From NCBI GenBank assembly GCA_032209605.1, contig JASFXZ010000001.1, positions 17,998,256 through 18,062,255 on the forward strand: DNA of 64,000 nucleotides. The letters run 5' to 3'. Below the pieces are notes generated by a model. The model did no database searches, was not told the origin of the DNA, and was given only the letters and a program-made list of their open reading frames with translations. This document shows positions 32,353 to 44,019 of this stretch, one piece after another (position 1 is the stretch's first letter; each line of letters begins with the position of its first letter). The position numbers and the translations under genes were made by a program. The stretch is from Mactromeris polynyma (Eukaryota; Mollusca; Bivalvia; Venerida; Mactridae).

Positions 32353-34844
32353 ATGAATCTACTTAACATTGTTGTTATTGTGATAGCGTTGATCTCAGTC
32401 AACGGGAATGACATCCATATTTACTGTCAAGATGGTGATATTTCTATAGAAAAAGTTTGTGAGTTCGTTCAACCTGGAACATATGAGCTCGATGGGTTAG
32501 ATGAAAATGATGTAAGTGTTGTGTTTGACTCTCTGATGAAAAGTAAAGTTTATTCTTCCTAAACAGATAAAGAAACTAACAATTATACGCTCAACGTTTG
32601 ATATGTTCTCTGCTTGCGCGCATGTTGTTTCGAGTGCTTTGGTTACGGTAATTATTAAAGATCAAGATTTGGAAATTAATTGTGTAAGTAATCATTTATT
32701 TGTTGTAAATGTTCCATTTTAACACTACACATTAACTAAGTACATGGTGATCGGTGAGGATCGGTGAGCAATGATTAGGTATAAATTCAATAAAACTTTG
32801 TAATGATACTTAGAGCAACACTATATGTAAGACATATGTTAGATGTATAATTGTTGGTGTTTGATTATGATTATATGAACATAAAGTATTCCTACATTTA
32901 TGGTACTGTACTTCTATTTGCAGCATCCGACTCAACAACAAACCATACAGACTATCATATCCACATCAACAACTGCAGATCAACAACCAACCATACAGAC
33001 TATCATATCCACATCAACAACTGCAGATCAACAACCAACCATACAGACTATCATATCCACATCAACAACTGCAGATCAACAACCAACCATACAGACTATC
33101 ATATCCACATCAACAACTGCAGATCAACAACCAACCATACAGACTATCATATCCACATCAACAACTGCAGATCAACAACCAACCATACAGACTATCATAT
33201 CCACATCAACAACTGCAGATCAACAACAAACCATACAGACTATCATATCCACATCAACAACTGCAGATCAACAACCAACCATACAGACTATCATATCCAC
33301 ATCAACAACTGCAGATCAACAACCAACCATACAGACTATCATATCCACATCAACAACTGCAGATCAACAACAAACCATACAGACTATCATATCCACATCA
33401 ACAACTGCAGATCAACAACCAACCATACAGACTATCATATCCACATCAACAACTGCAGATCAACAACCAACCATATGGACTATCATATCCACATCAACAA
33501 CTGCAGATCAACAACCAACCATACAGACTATCATATCCACATCAACAACTGCAGATCAACAACCAACCATATGGACTATCATATCCACATCAACAACTGC
33601 AGATCAACAACCAACCATACAGACTATCATATCCACATCAACAACTGCAGATCAACAACCAACCATATGGACTATCATATCCACATCAACAACTGCAGAT
33701 CAACAACCAACCATACAGACTATCATATCCACATCAACAACTGCAGATCAACAACCAACCATATGGACTATCATATCCACATCAACAACTGCAGATCAAC
33801 AACCAACCATACAGACTATCATATCCACATCAACAACTGCAGATCAACAACCAACCATACAGACTATCATATCCACATCAACAACTGCAGATCAACAACA
33901 AACCATACAGACTATCATATCCACATCAACAACTGCAGATCAACAACCAACCATACAGACTATCATATCCACATCAACAACTGCAGATCAACAACCAACC
34001 ATACAGACTATCATATCCACATCAACAACTGCAGATCAACAACAAACCATACAGACTATCATATCCACATCAACAACTGCAGATCAACAACCAACCATAC
34101 AGACTATCATATCCACATCAACAACTGCAGATCAACAACCAACCATATGGACTACCATAACCAAATCAACCATTGCAGACCAATCCACTACAGATTCTAC
34201 CACAATGGAGCAACATGATCAGGACTCCTATACTGAAGGTATAACAAACATCTAGTATCTTATTTATACAATAATTTGCGTTACATTTATTTCAGCCTAT
34301 TTGCTCTTCACTATTTTTCGTGATGTTGGGTAGATAATTTGGTTTTAGTATGAAATACAATACATATAAATAACTTGTTGCAAATTAAACCAAAAGAACG
34401 TTAACCATCATTCACTTCGCTCTTTTGAAATCCAGTTAAGTTCAACTCAATATAGAATTTGTTGAAATGATAAACTTTTCAACAGAATACAAGGAATCAA
34501 TTAGAACCTAGGTGTATTTTCTGACACAGGAATTTACGAAGATGATCGGTAAACTATTTCATCTTATGTGTTTGTTTGTTTTAGTTCATGAGAAGGAAAA
34601 TATAATTATCATCCCAGTCATCATCTCAATTAGTGTGATCATCATCATCATTATCATAAGCACCATTATCATCATACGACGATGTAGACGCAACCAAACA
34701 AGGACAATTCATAGATTAAGCTCCATGGTAATTGACGAAGATGTTGATGAAGATGAAGAAGAAACGGTGTTTACCACAGAACGAGAAACGTACGGATTAG
34801 GCAGAATTGGCCATCAACGTAAACTAAACACTAAATTGGAATAA
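32353..34844 (+). CDS. Mucin-like type I membrane protein, four exons, 616 residues
   Basis: Exons 32353-32511, 32567-32683, 32924-34238 and 34585-34844 have GT-AG borders and compatible phases (0, 0, 1), giving 617 codons including the stop. Exon 1 starts with a signal peptide (MNLLNIVVIVIALISVNG). Exons 1-2 form a small four-cysteine ectodomain (IYCQDGD, KVCEF, SACAHVV, EINC). Exon 3 is 25 perfect-length plus one degenerate copy of a 16-residue Thr/Ser-rich repeat (TIQTIISTSTTADQQP), a likely O-glycosylated stalk. Exon 4 has a transmembrane helix (ISISVIIIIIIISTIIII), a basic stop-transfer (RRCRRNQTR) and an acidic tail ending KLNTKLE. No family recognised. Probably a surface or secreted mucin; it lies beside Polinton sequence but shows no transposon motif. 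Confidence 0.65.
32939..34186 (+). repeat. 48-bp minisatellite encoding the mucin stalk
   Basis: 26 tandem units, the last degenerate. Variants differ at the first and fourth residues (P/QTIQ versus PTIW). Ordering shows higher-order blocks: PTIQ-PTIW alternates four times near 33420-33780, and a PTIQ-PTIQ-QTIQ trio recurs elsewhere. Confidence 0.95.
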
Positions 34845-34867
34845 TTTTTTCTATTTCAGGTATTATC

Positions 34868-35119
34868 ATGATGATTGTTTGTGTGATAGAGTGGGGTGCA
34901 TCAGCAACACTCAAATACATCGTAGATGTCGTCATATCAGCCATGGAAACATATGTCATTACTAAAATCCTATCATTAACTTTTGTGAAACATTTGGGAA
35001 ATATTTCAGAGAAAATTCGTAAATCTAGACTAATAAAAAGAAATAATGGATGTAACAGACGTTACCCGATGCGCGAGAGACGTCAACCACATTTTTATGG
35101 AGATGTTGTTCAGCATTGA
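34868..35119 (+). CDS. Short open frame of unknown function
   Basis: 83 codons beginning just after an acceptor-like CTATTTCAG (34859). The N-terminal half is hydrophobic (IVDVVISAMETYVITKIL), the end basic (NRRYPMRERRQPHFYGDVV). The R-YP-RERR-P-FYG ending resembles the C-terminal tails of some retroelement integrases, and it could also be an alternative 3' exon of the preceding gene. Neither is demonstrated. Confidence 0.2.
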   Translation: MMIVCVIEWGASATLKYIVDVVISAMETYVITKILSLTFVKHLGNISEKIRKSRLIKRNNGCNRRYPMRERRQPHFYGDVVQH

Positions 35120-35141
35120 ACGTTTGTGTTTGTATTCCTTT

Positions 35142-35342
35142 ACTTAGATCTGAATCATTGTCCAATCATTTGTATATTTTAATTATTGTCTGTGATTATA
35201 TTTGTGTAGTTTTGTTGTTATTTGTATTCCTTTACTTTCATTTTATGTATAATGTGATTTTAACTGTTAAACTAGATCTCAATCATTGTCCAATCATTTG
35301 TATATTTTAATTATTGTCTGTGATTATATTTGTGTAGTTTAG
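35142..35342. repeat. Direct repeat of ~70 bp, 128 bp apart
   Basis: AATCATTGTCCAATCATTTG through TTATATTTGTGTAGTTT occurs at about 35145-35213 and 35280-35341, almost unchanged. The intervening sequence also repeats TTTGTATTCCTTTACTT. Confidence 0.85.
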
Positions 35343-35459
35343 TTACAGTTTGTTGAATAAAATGTTAAACGTAACAGTTGTTGTTTATTTGTTTGTTTGT
35401 TTAGGTGGGTTAAACGCCGTACCAACAATTTTCAGTTATTTGACGGCGACCGGTTTTTT

Positions 35460-35670
35460 CTCTCAATCAGTTTTCCTGTATATTTTTTACTTAACCAGTA
35501 CTAACTGTACTCTTTCCACAAGCCGGCACTTCATCCACATTTGGATGGTAAATCGACTTTTTGTCGATTTTACATGGAAAAAGTATGACCGGTAGCGGCG
35601 CTCGAACCCGGGACCTCCAGGTTACAAGTCAAGCGCATTACCACTCGAATACAGCCATCGCTGTTTATTT
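35460..35670 (-). repeat. tRNA-derived SINE (minus strand)
   Basis: Reverse complement of 35585-35670 reads like a tRNA: A box TGGCTGTATTCGAGTGGTAA, an anticodon-like CTTGTAA loop, then B box GGTTCGAGCGCC. A non-tRNA body follows (to about 35460) with a TTTACATGG...CCATGTAAA-like inverted segment. Lacking a proper acceptor stem, it is a SINE and not a tRNA gene. The loop suggests tRNA-Thr ancestry. Confidence 0.6.
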
Positions 35671-36556
35671 GTTATATAGTACCATGTTATTTGCCCTATC
35701 TTACACGAAATTATCACATCATGTGTGAACTTTAATATGATCAATCAACACCCAGAATCTCAGTCAAATAGCCATCAGATAGTGGTTTATTACCGAATAT
35801 TGGCGGTAACACCTAACACTTATTAAAAGCGGGAATTACAAACATATGGGTAGCAGTCAAATTTCTTTTATTAAATGGTATTGTAGAGTCAATGAGCATG
35901 ACGGCGCGGCAGTTAATTCTCACATTCACCTTGAGCAGAGGGTCAGAATGCATGTCTTGTAGTTCATGAAACGCTCCAGAAAAAGTTGAAACCCTGCTTG
36001 GGGTCACACGGTTGTTTGTGGTCTGGTTATACAATCACCAAAGTACCACGTTTAGTGAGTCATGTTGTCAGGTGTTATTGACCAGCGACTTGATCACGGT
36101 CAGATAAGGTCATGCTAGAAATGATAAGATTAATTGCTCACACACCACAAATCTGGGTGAATGAACTCTCTTCTTACTATTTACAGATGTTTACACTCGA
36201 ACAGTGCAGATGTTGTTTTTAAGTCTTTTTGGCGCGATCGATACACTTCTACGGCAGTCAACAGGTTTTTTTTTACTGCGAACCCAATATCCAACCTTCA
36301 CTTGATGATGTAGACACGATCTGTCTCGGAACGGGGGCAGGAACCTCCGGAACCTCCTCCACGAGCCCTATTTTGCAACTAGGGGTTGTAGCGGTGGTTT
36401 TGGCGCGACCTTGAACTAACGTCTGTTGACCTCCGCAGTAAACCATGACCTCCAGATGTGACCTTGAACTGATGGAATTGACCTTGACTGCAACATGAAC
36501 CCGATACGATCTGACCTTGAACTGATGACGTAGGGTTGACCTACTGACCAGCTGAC
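35671..36556. other. Noncoding region with clustered TGACCTTGA motifs
   Basis: No gene supported. Between about 36400 and 36540, TGACCTTGA occurs three times and CGACCTTGA once. A diverged copy of the downstream palindrome sequence (CCCTATTTTGCAACTA... GCGGTGGTTTTGG) is at 36367-36405. Confidence 0.5.
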
Positions 36557-36606
36557 TAGGGTTATTAGAGGTGGTTCTGGCACCAGAACCACCTCTAATA
36601 ACCCTA
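36557..36606. repeat. Perfect 24-bp-arm palindrome at the edge of DIRS fragment 2
   Basis: TAGGGTTATTAGAGGTGGTT... (36557-36580) and its exact reverse complement (36583-36606) are separated by only two bases. It sits immediately before the DIRS coding sequence and may be part of its terminal structure. Confidence 0.9.
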
Positions 36607-37695
36607 TTTTGCTACTACTTCCATCGTGGAAATTTCAACAAATATATGACAATTCCGCGTGAAAATGACACTATTCTACATTGGTGGATTACCAATTTAC
36701 CTAGTTGTTATAAAGATATATTTTTGAGATCTCCTGACATCGTCATATATACAGATGCTTCTTTAAAAATGTATGGGGCATACGATAAAACTAACGATTT
36801 AAAAACAAACGGGTATTGGTCTTTGGAAGAACAAAAATTACATATAAATATTTTGGAACTTAAGGCTTGTAAGATTGGTTTACAAACGTTTTGCAAGGAT
36901 GTAACACACGTGCACGTTCGATTATATACAGATAACACAACTAGTTGCGCGTACATTAATAAGTACGGGGGTAAAATTTCTTCTCTAGACACAATCGCGA
37001 GACAACTATGGTTCTGGGCCATTGATAGAAATATACACATTTCCGCATTACATGTCGCAGGATCCTCGAATAAACAAGCAGATAAACTTAGCAGAACCGG
37101 ACATGATGACTTAGAATGGTCTTTAGACGAAACTGTATTTAGCAAACTATTGATTAAATTCCCAGATATGCATACAGATCTGTTCGCATCTCGTTTAAAT
37201 GCAAAACTTACATCATATGTATCTAGACATCCAGAGCCTGATGCGTGTGCAGTGGATGCATTTTCATTTTACTGGAACGATAAACTTTTGTATTACATTT
37301 TTCCGCCTTTCAGCTTGATGGCTCGGATTTTACAGAAAATAGAATTGGACTGTGCCCAAGCTATAATAGTAGTGCCGATATGGCCAACTCAAGCATGGTG
37401 GCCGAATCTAATGTGCCTGATTTGGGGAAACTGCTATCTTCTTCCAAAACAGAACATTCTGAGATTAATGCACAAGCCGGGAGAAAAACATCCGTTAAAA
37501 AAGATGAGATTAGCGGTTTTTCCTATATCCAGGAAGCGTTGCGAAAGCAAGGAATACCGAGAGACGCTGAAAATCTCATCATTAACTCCTGGCGAGGTAG
37601 CACTCAAAAACAGTATGATTCATATATTAAGAGATGGATCCATTTCTGTGAAAGGGAGGGAAATCCCTTTAATACATCTATCCAAACTGTACTGA
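36607..37695 (+). pseudogene. DIRS2 RNase H and linker domain
   Basis: 5'-truncated pol frame. It begins FHRGNFNKYMTIPREND and ILHWWITNLP, which follow RT in DIRS elements. RNase H residues are in YTDAS, NILELKA, YTDNTT and KQADKLSR (D-E-D-D). The linker carries DLFASRLNAKL, SRHPEPDACAVDAFSFYW and IFPPFSLMARILQKI. RT is absent upstream. The frame runs on in overlap with the recombinase frame that opens at 37380, the usual DIRS arrangement. Clearly diverged from DIRS1, so a different family. Confidence 0.85.
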
Positions 37696-38471
37696 AATTT
37701 CTTGTTGGGCTATATCAGAAAGGATTAAGTTACACTGCCATTAACACGGGCCGTTCTGCGGGCCGTTCTGCGATAAGCAGTTTTGTTCGGATCACCGGGA
37801 ATGTAAATATTCATGAAAACGATCTCATTTCGAGATTTATGAAAGGTGTATTCAATGCAAGACCACAGTTACCACGATATACCAAAACTTGGGATGTGCA
37901 AACTGTGTTACAATACTTGGAACATATGGATACAACGTCATTGTCTTGTAAATTGTGCATGCTTTTTCTTCTTATTTCTACTCAAAGATGCCAAACACTG
38001 CATGTTATAAAACTGTCAGATATGGAGGTCTTACAGGACAGAATTGTGATTAATGTTTCAAGTATCTTGAAACAAACACGACCAGGTTTTCACCTGAAAC
38101 CAATTAATTTACAATCATACCCAGCGAACACTAAACTTTGCATTGTGAAAACAATGAACAATTACTTGGAAGGAACCATGTGCCTAAGAACTGGAGATTA
38201 TCTATTAATTTCCTCAGTTAAACCTCATAAACATGTGTCGAAACAAACAGTTGGTAGATGGGTCAAGATGGTTATGTTAAAGGCTGGCATCGCAAATACG
38301 TTTAAACCACATAGTACTAGGTCAGCATCAACATCTCATTATTATTACAATGGCGTGCCATTGGCTGACATCGCGAAGGCCGCAGGGTGGTCACATTTTA
38401 TAAAAGACCTATCGAACAAACAACAAAGATTTAAAATAGAACAATATAAAACAACCAAAACTAGTTTGTGA
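37380..38471 (+). pseudogene. DIRS2 tyrosine recombinase, frameshifted before the catalytic Tyr
   Basis: 363 codons. N-terminal SAM-like domain: NSWRGSTQKQYDSYIKRW, TVLKFLVGLYQKGLSYTAIN. Catalytic domain: LISTQRCQTLH (first Arg), KPHSTRSASTS (H-x-x-R), AAGWSHF. The nucleophilic Tyr should come in an FYxRPI context; that string occurs in the next frame (TTTTATAAAAGACCTATC at about 38395-38412), so a small deletion just upstream has put it out of frame. A 12-bp in-frame duplication (37748-37771) inserts a second GRSA. Expected to be inactive. Confidence 0.88.
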
Positions 38472-38629
38472 CTGTGATAAACGGTATAGTTAAGAAGGAA
38501 GATTTAGTCAATAAAAATCATTGAAAGTAACTTTTTGGTTGAATTTTTACTTGAACAGTGTAACAATATTTGTTGAAATCAACTCTAAAGAATCTGTGGG
38601 GCCCATAAGGGAGTTTATGTGTTGGATGA

Positions 38630-38929
38630 AATTGAATGATTAAGCTAGACTTACCTTCGCAGAAGGGAAGGTTGATCATAATTTCATCCGACACAAAACT
38701 CCCTTAGGGCTCACACGCCCACCCACACCTACCCTGTATTTACTGATTTCTTCCCAATATTGTACATCTAACAGTCGCGTTAGATGTGCTCTAAAACATG
38801 AATGACCTTGGTCGCTGGATGCTGAGTCGGTAATCTGTGTGAGCCCTAAGGGAGTTTTGTGTCGGATGAAATTATGATCAACCTTCGCCTTCCCTTCTGC
38901 GAAGGTAAGTCTAGCTTAATCATTCAATT
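38630..38929. mobile_element. Foldback element, ~90-bp inverted arms
   Basis: The left arm (38630 to about 38720) starts AATTGAATGATTAAGCTAGAC; the right arm (about 38838-38929) is its reverse complement with small differences. It is inserted at the edge of the dispersed repeat shared with 21114. A partial third arm copy (GGGAGTTTATGTGTTGGATG) precedes it at 38608. Each arm carries AAGGTAAGTCTAG, an outward-facing 5' splice-site consensus, as in the 19349 foldback. Confidence 0.85.
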
Positions 38930-39057
38930 CTATTTTATTCCTGGAGAATATCTCGGTCACAGTGCTGTTAATCAATTTATATAAATGACAAAAATTGGAA
39001 ATGCCCAGGGCATTCAAACCCTGGTGAAATCATGATGTGTATGATGTGGTGAATTGA
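38926..39057. repeat. Dispersed repeat, copy 2 of 2
   Basis: About 95% identical to 21114-21241, including the CATTCAAACCCTGGTG stretch. Confidence 0.8.
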
Positions 39058-39718
39058 GATCTACAATAGACTATAGGATCATAATTAAAGTCACAGGTTA
39101 GATTTTTATATGTAAATAAGATCTTAATACATATTTATTTGTTGCAAGCTAATTAACACAGGCCATGCATACAACAATTATTTCAACTAGACAGCATAAT
39201 GAAAATTCCCAAAATTCGTGCATTAGAAAGTACATTCTACACTCAATTTTCAAAACTTAGTTTTATCATAAAGTACAGCTTATACCAAAAATAATAGCCA
39301 CACAGACACAGTACTGCTCATTTACATATTCCCTGCCATTAATTCCGTTCCATTTCCGTTCAGAAAATGTACACTGTTGATGTTTGAATTTTCTGGGCGG
39401 AATCCATGCTTTAATTCCGTCCCAATTCCGGGCGTAACATTTCGTACAGGAATTACTGTCACAAAGTAACTTGACCATCATTTTTAAATCCTATACTAAG
39501 GTTGAGTCCAGCTATTATCACAAAGGTCAGTTGGGACAAGTTCTGGTCTAAATCGCATGAAGCAGTCATCGATCAGAATTAAAGTAAGTTGCAAATTCCA
39601 AACAATGTAAATCAAAGATTTTGGAAATAAAAAAAACCTGTTTGAAATGGAGCTGTGTTCCACAACTATACTAGTTCAGGATTTATTTAAAAAATCATAG
39701 TATTTTTCTAATTTTCAG
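39058..39718. other. Upstream of the second BEN gene; no certain exon
   Basis: A possible exon end lies at AATTAAA|GTAAGT (39583), but its phase does not fit the next exon. The remainder is AT-rich, with several GGAAT/ATTCC motifs at 39340-39430. Confidence 0.35.
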
Positions 39719-42700
39719 CCAAAAAAGAAGCAGATTTATGGCTCAGAAAGAATCAACAAACACTGCTTGTTGACACCGCTGACACTTTCTGCAATGGTAA
39801 GCAAGATAGAAGTGTAGAATTTTCCTGTGACCATGTATCGAGGCTTCAGCGCAAGACTGTCCTAACTCCTATGTATTTATATAGGAGTTAGAATAGTCTT
39901 GCACTGAACCCTCGGTATATTCATTATAAATTCAGGTGGTATTGGCTCGAACCAACTAAGAAATTTCAGGTTTTTAAAATGATAAATAGATATAAAAAAC
40001 AGCTTCTTTGCTTTCAGGTTAAGGTTTGAAAAATTAAGTCTATACAATTGGTAACAATTAAGTAGATAAATAAGTCCTAGGCAATATTTTACATTATCAA
40101 ATACATTGTTCAACACATAAATCAATTCCAAGGGGTCTGCTCCTAACCTTGAATGATATGGAGTGTGCAGGCTAACTTTTATGGAGTTTTGAGTATTATG
40201 TAAAGAATTATAAAATGGCTGGAGATAAGGACCATAATATTATGTCCATATTAACCTTATTTAATTTTATTAAAATTGAGTTTCGTATTGTATTTCAGAA
40301 ACCCCAACAAACCCCAATGGTGCAGTGAAAAAGATTAACCCCTCAAAAAGTGTGAATTCAGATGACAGAACCCCAACAAACGCCAATGGTGCAGTGAAAA
40401 AGATTAACGCCTCAAAAAGTGTGAATTCAGATGACAAAGTTCAAGCTATGCTTACCATAGCCAAGGATATGCCATTTGCTATAAAGGTAAATTTATATCA
40501 AAAATAATAAATAGCAGGCAAGAAGACTTGCAATTTTTACACAGGAGCCACCTGGTCCTCTAACTTTTGTATGAACAGAAATAAGAAAATTAGAATCTGT
40601 ATGAACCTTGATCAAACATGCTTATTGCAGCTTTAACACAAAAAATACAGAAATATTATATTTGAGAAAACTATATCAGGTAAATGCTTTTGTTCAAAGT
40701 GAGTTCCCCAGGCCAGTGGTTGCGCCCATACGCAGTGCTCTTGTTACATGTAAATTCTGTTTTGTTCACTATTCATTTGTAAAATTGAATTTTCATCTCT
40801 AGAAATTTCACTTTGATAACATATCATTGTGTCATAAAATTTTAATTAATATTAAAAAATGGACTGCTTACATTTCAATCTTCAAATAAATATCACCCCT
40901 ACTCACAGTGTAGTTGTTAGCTCAATTGAGCACGAAATAAAAATGGTGAGGTTTTAGGATCACTGATTGTATGTTGTCCTTTCGTAGTACGTCCACAATT
41001 GGTATGTTTACACTCAAGCTCACTGTTGTATAAAGTATTAAAAATTTATTATACTTCAGTAACTGTGTTGTATCTTTCAGAACAATTCAGAATTTATGTA
41101 CAGAGGAGATTGAAAGCTCTTTTTCTTGTTTCAGAAAGGTGGTGACTATTGAACTTGATGCAGCATACACAGCAGACGGGGACTGTTTGTGCTTAAATTG
41201 TCCGTACAAATTTTATTTAGTGCAATATCAACCAGTAACTCTATGGCATTTTACTTTTTATCTGCATTCTAAAACATTTGGTTATATATTGATCAAAAAT
41301 GTATTCCTTACACTTATACTTTGCCTTAACAACTATTGTCATTTTATGAAGGAACTGTTTAATACCATTTTTTTCCAGCTCATAGAAATTGTGCCAAGCA
41401 TGGGAGTAGCCATCCCAAAGGAACTTAAAGCTGTAGTGTTTTCCAGTTGTCGCACAAGAAAGGCTTTAGCAACCAATCTGTTCAGGACTTTCTACACAGT
41501 CGACGAAATGGTGAAGGCGAAAAGTGTTCAGAACCTCAAAAACTCGCACAAAATTATACCAGCTATAATTTGTAAGTATTTATGACTGTATGTATGTACA
41601 TACTTTAGCTCACAAATGCAAGATTACAACGTTTCTTCATGATTTTCATGAAACACATGATTGCAGTAAAATGTCCAGACATTCAGTTTTAGCTCCTCTG
41701 AACCAGACCATTAGAGTGAGTATATGTGATGGATTTTTTTTGTAGTCTTTTCTCTTTCTGTCATCATATGTCTGTCATAATTAATACCAATTAATTGAAT
41801 CTGCTTGTTCTTTTATGCCCCAGCAGTGAGCACTGAAAATTGTATATATTAATAGAGTCGAAAGGTCAAGGTAACAATTGAAAGTCAAGCTTTCATGAAT
41901 GCCTTTGTATTTGTACATATTTGTTGGACCTACATTTTCATGCATTGCATACCCTTTCAGCATGTGCCATGAGGTATAAAAGCGAACTAATGCCAGTGAC
42001 AGCAGCTCAACTTAAAAAGGCACTGCATAATGCTGTGTCATATGAGATCAGGTATGTAAAATTAATAAATTATGTCAGCACATTCAAAATAATCTTTGGC
42101 ACTGTTGATAAATACTACTGTCATGCTCACACTATGTATGAGAAGTGCATATAATATGGTTTATTTCTTGACTGGATATTGTATAATTGCCACACGCCAC
42201 TGACCGTGAGGACACAGCTAAAGGTGATATTTTGTTTTCAAGGGGTCATCCTCATTGACACACCACCCTCTTAAATTCTTTCATTAGAGCACAACTAATA
42301 ATGTAGCTTGGTAAACCCACTTACTTCATTTTCTGCGCAAGATTGTTGTCTAATCAAAATTCCAGTTTTATGATGCATAATTATATTCAATACTGTATTT
42401 CTTCTGTCTATATGCTCCAATCTGCTGCAAAAACTTGTCAAACTTAATGTTTAGTTTAAGACAGGGTTCAACATTAACCACTGCCCTATTGACCGGGGCA
42501 GGTAAATCTCAGGTTTGTGCAAGTATTTTCTGGCATCTGTATTGTATGCCTGATAGGGCAGCTACAGTAGACACAAACAACACAGAATTCACTCTCTTTT
42601 GGGCAAAGAAATTCTAGCAAGAAGCATGAAATTTATAGATCCCAAATCAATCACAAGACACTAATTAAGTCTTATCTGTACTTAATGTCTTTAATATTTT

Positions 42701-43396
42701 CGATAAATCTAAAATCATTTCATTATGGGCAGGTTAACAATTGTTTGGACAGGTAAAACAGCCCTTCTGGTTGCCCACAGGGCAACCTGGAATAAAACTT
42801 GGCGTCAAGCTCTGTAAGACTTTCAAACTTTCCAAGATCAACCATCACTGTGAATATATAGGCTATATAACGCAGCTGATTTTTGTTCTTTCTTTGTTCT
42901 GTAATTTTGGCCCATTGTTTCTTTCTTTATATTATTTAATGCCCGTTTAAGCAGAACCTTAGTATTATACATGCTGACAGTATACCTACTATTGTTCCTG
43001 GAAAGAACCACATGAAAATGCCAACTTTCTCACATGAAGAGATATGGTTGGTAACGGAGCCCTCCCTTAGTCAGTGAGAGGAGGACTTCTCTTAAATCAG
43101 TGACTTTAACAAATTGGCCATGCAACTGGTTTGTTTTTAATAGTTCATTACGTTAAAATTTTCCTGAATTATTTTGTATCTTCATTGCTGTATTTTTTTA
43201 ATGACTTAAGTGGTACTGCCAACTTCTATTCTTTCACAGGCCAGTATTTGAAGGTCTTCAAGTTTATAGTTATTTCTAAATACTGATATTTGTCATTTCT
43301 GTTTTAAGGGACAAAATGTTGATGAAAAATAAACCCAAGGTGATGTTGAACAAAGGAAAGAAGAGGAACAACGTCACATACTGGTGGACTAAGTGA
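39719..43396 (+). CDS. BEN-domain-like gene 2 (multi-exon, 5' end and one exon unresolved)
   Basis: Exons with good GT-AG borders: 39719-39796, 40299-40486 (joined in phase; holds a 66-bp tandem duplication, TPTNxNGAVKKINxSKSVNS twice), 41379-41571, 41961-42051 and 43309-43396 (stop TGA; AATAAA at 43436). The last three read through in phase and form a BEN-like domain: IEIVPSMGVAIPKELKAVV, ALATNLFRTFYTVDEM, HKIIPAII, then PVTAAQLKKALHNAVSYEIR and a basic tail. The intron between the third and fourth listed exons is at the same place and phase as in the gene at 57158. An exon between 40486 and 41379 is probably missing from my model, and the start is not found. BEN domains bind DNA or chromatin proteins. 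It may be a host gene or cargo of a decayed element. Confidence 0.5.
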
Positions 43397-43441
43397 AATG
43401 GGATTATATGGCCCTAGAAATGATAAAAATAGTATAATAAA

Positions 43442-44019
43442 GCTGGTGAACACAGTAGTGCCTTCATTTATCATTTGATGTTTACAAAACTTATATACAG
43501 TTGTTGGATATTCATGAGAGCTCAGTTCATTTCGCAAACCAGCCAAACTACATACCACTCGATTAAGGACTTGGGTTCTGACAAGGTTCATCATCATTAA
43601 TCAACAGATAAGACGACAGGAATAAACATAGTAGTTGTTTTTCAACGGAAGCATGTAGACTGAGTAGGGTTACTGGTGCATGAAGCGTAAACACGAAACA
43701 TTAGATGAACACCAACTTAAAATTGTGTTTCCATGTAAACAGATATCTAATAATAGTTAATAATTTCAATATTGAATCCTTATATCTTTTGCGATAAGAG
43801 TTTTTAGCTCGCTGGCCAAAGGCCAGAAGAGCTTGTGCGATGGCAAGATGTCCGTCTGTGCCGCCGAAAATTAAAGATATGATCAGTTTTTAATAATGAG
43901 TTTATTGATTTTGTATGTCTTTTTAGCTTGTCTGAGCTCTAGTGCTGTAGGCCGAGTTATATTGTGATCATTTTTGGTCTGTTGTCGGTATTCAGATTAA
44001 TTTTTGCAGGTGTTCTAGA
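43442..44019. other. Noncoding with two transposon-end-like motifs
   Basis: No gene. TTTTTAGCTCGCTGGCC (about 43802) and TTTTTAGCTTGTCTGAGCTC (about 43920) resemble the TTAGCTCACCTGAGC ends common in mollusc repeats. Confidence 0.4.

Noticed and set aside
32851..34218. A second long frame through the 48-bp repeat (TTNHTDYHIHINNCRS)
   Set aside because: A repeat length divisible by three keeps several frames open; only the TIQTIISTSTTADQQ frame joins signal peptide and transmembrane exons in phase.
34530..34548. 19-nt microexon between CAG and GTAAAC in the mucin-like gene
   Set aside because: It would shift the frame into the last exon; joining 34238 directly to 34585 keeps the frame.
35350..35595. 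81-codon hydrophobic open frame
   Set aside because: Largely overlaps the minus-strand SINE and has no independent support.
39266..39481. 71-codon minus-strand frame
   Set aside because: Runs through GGAAT-rich sequence with no domain pattern or splice partners.
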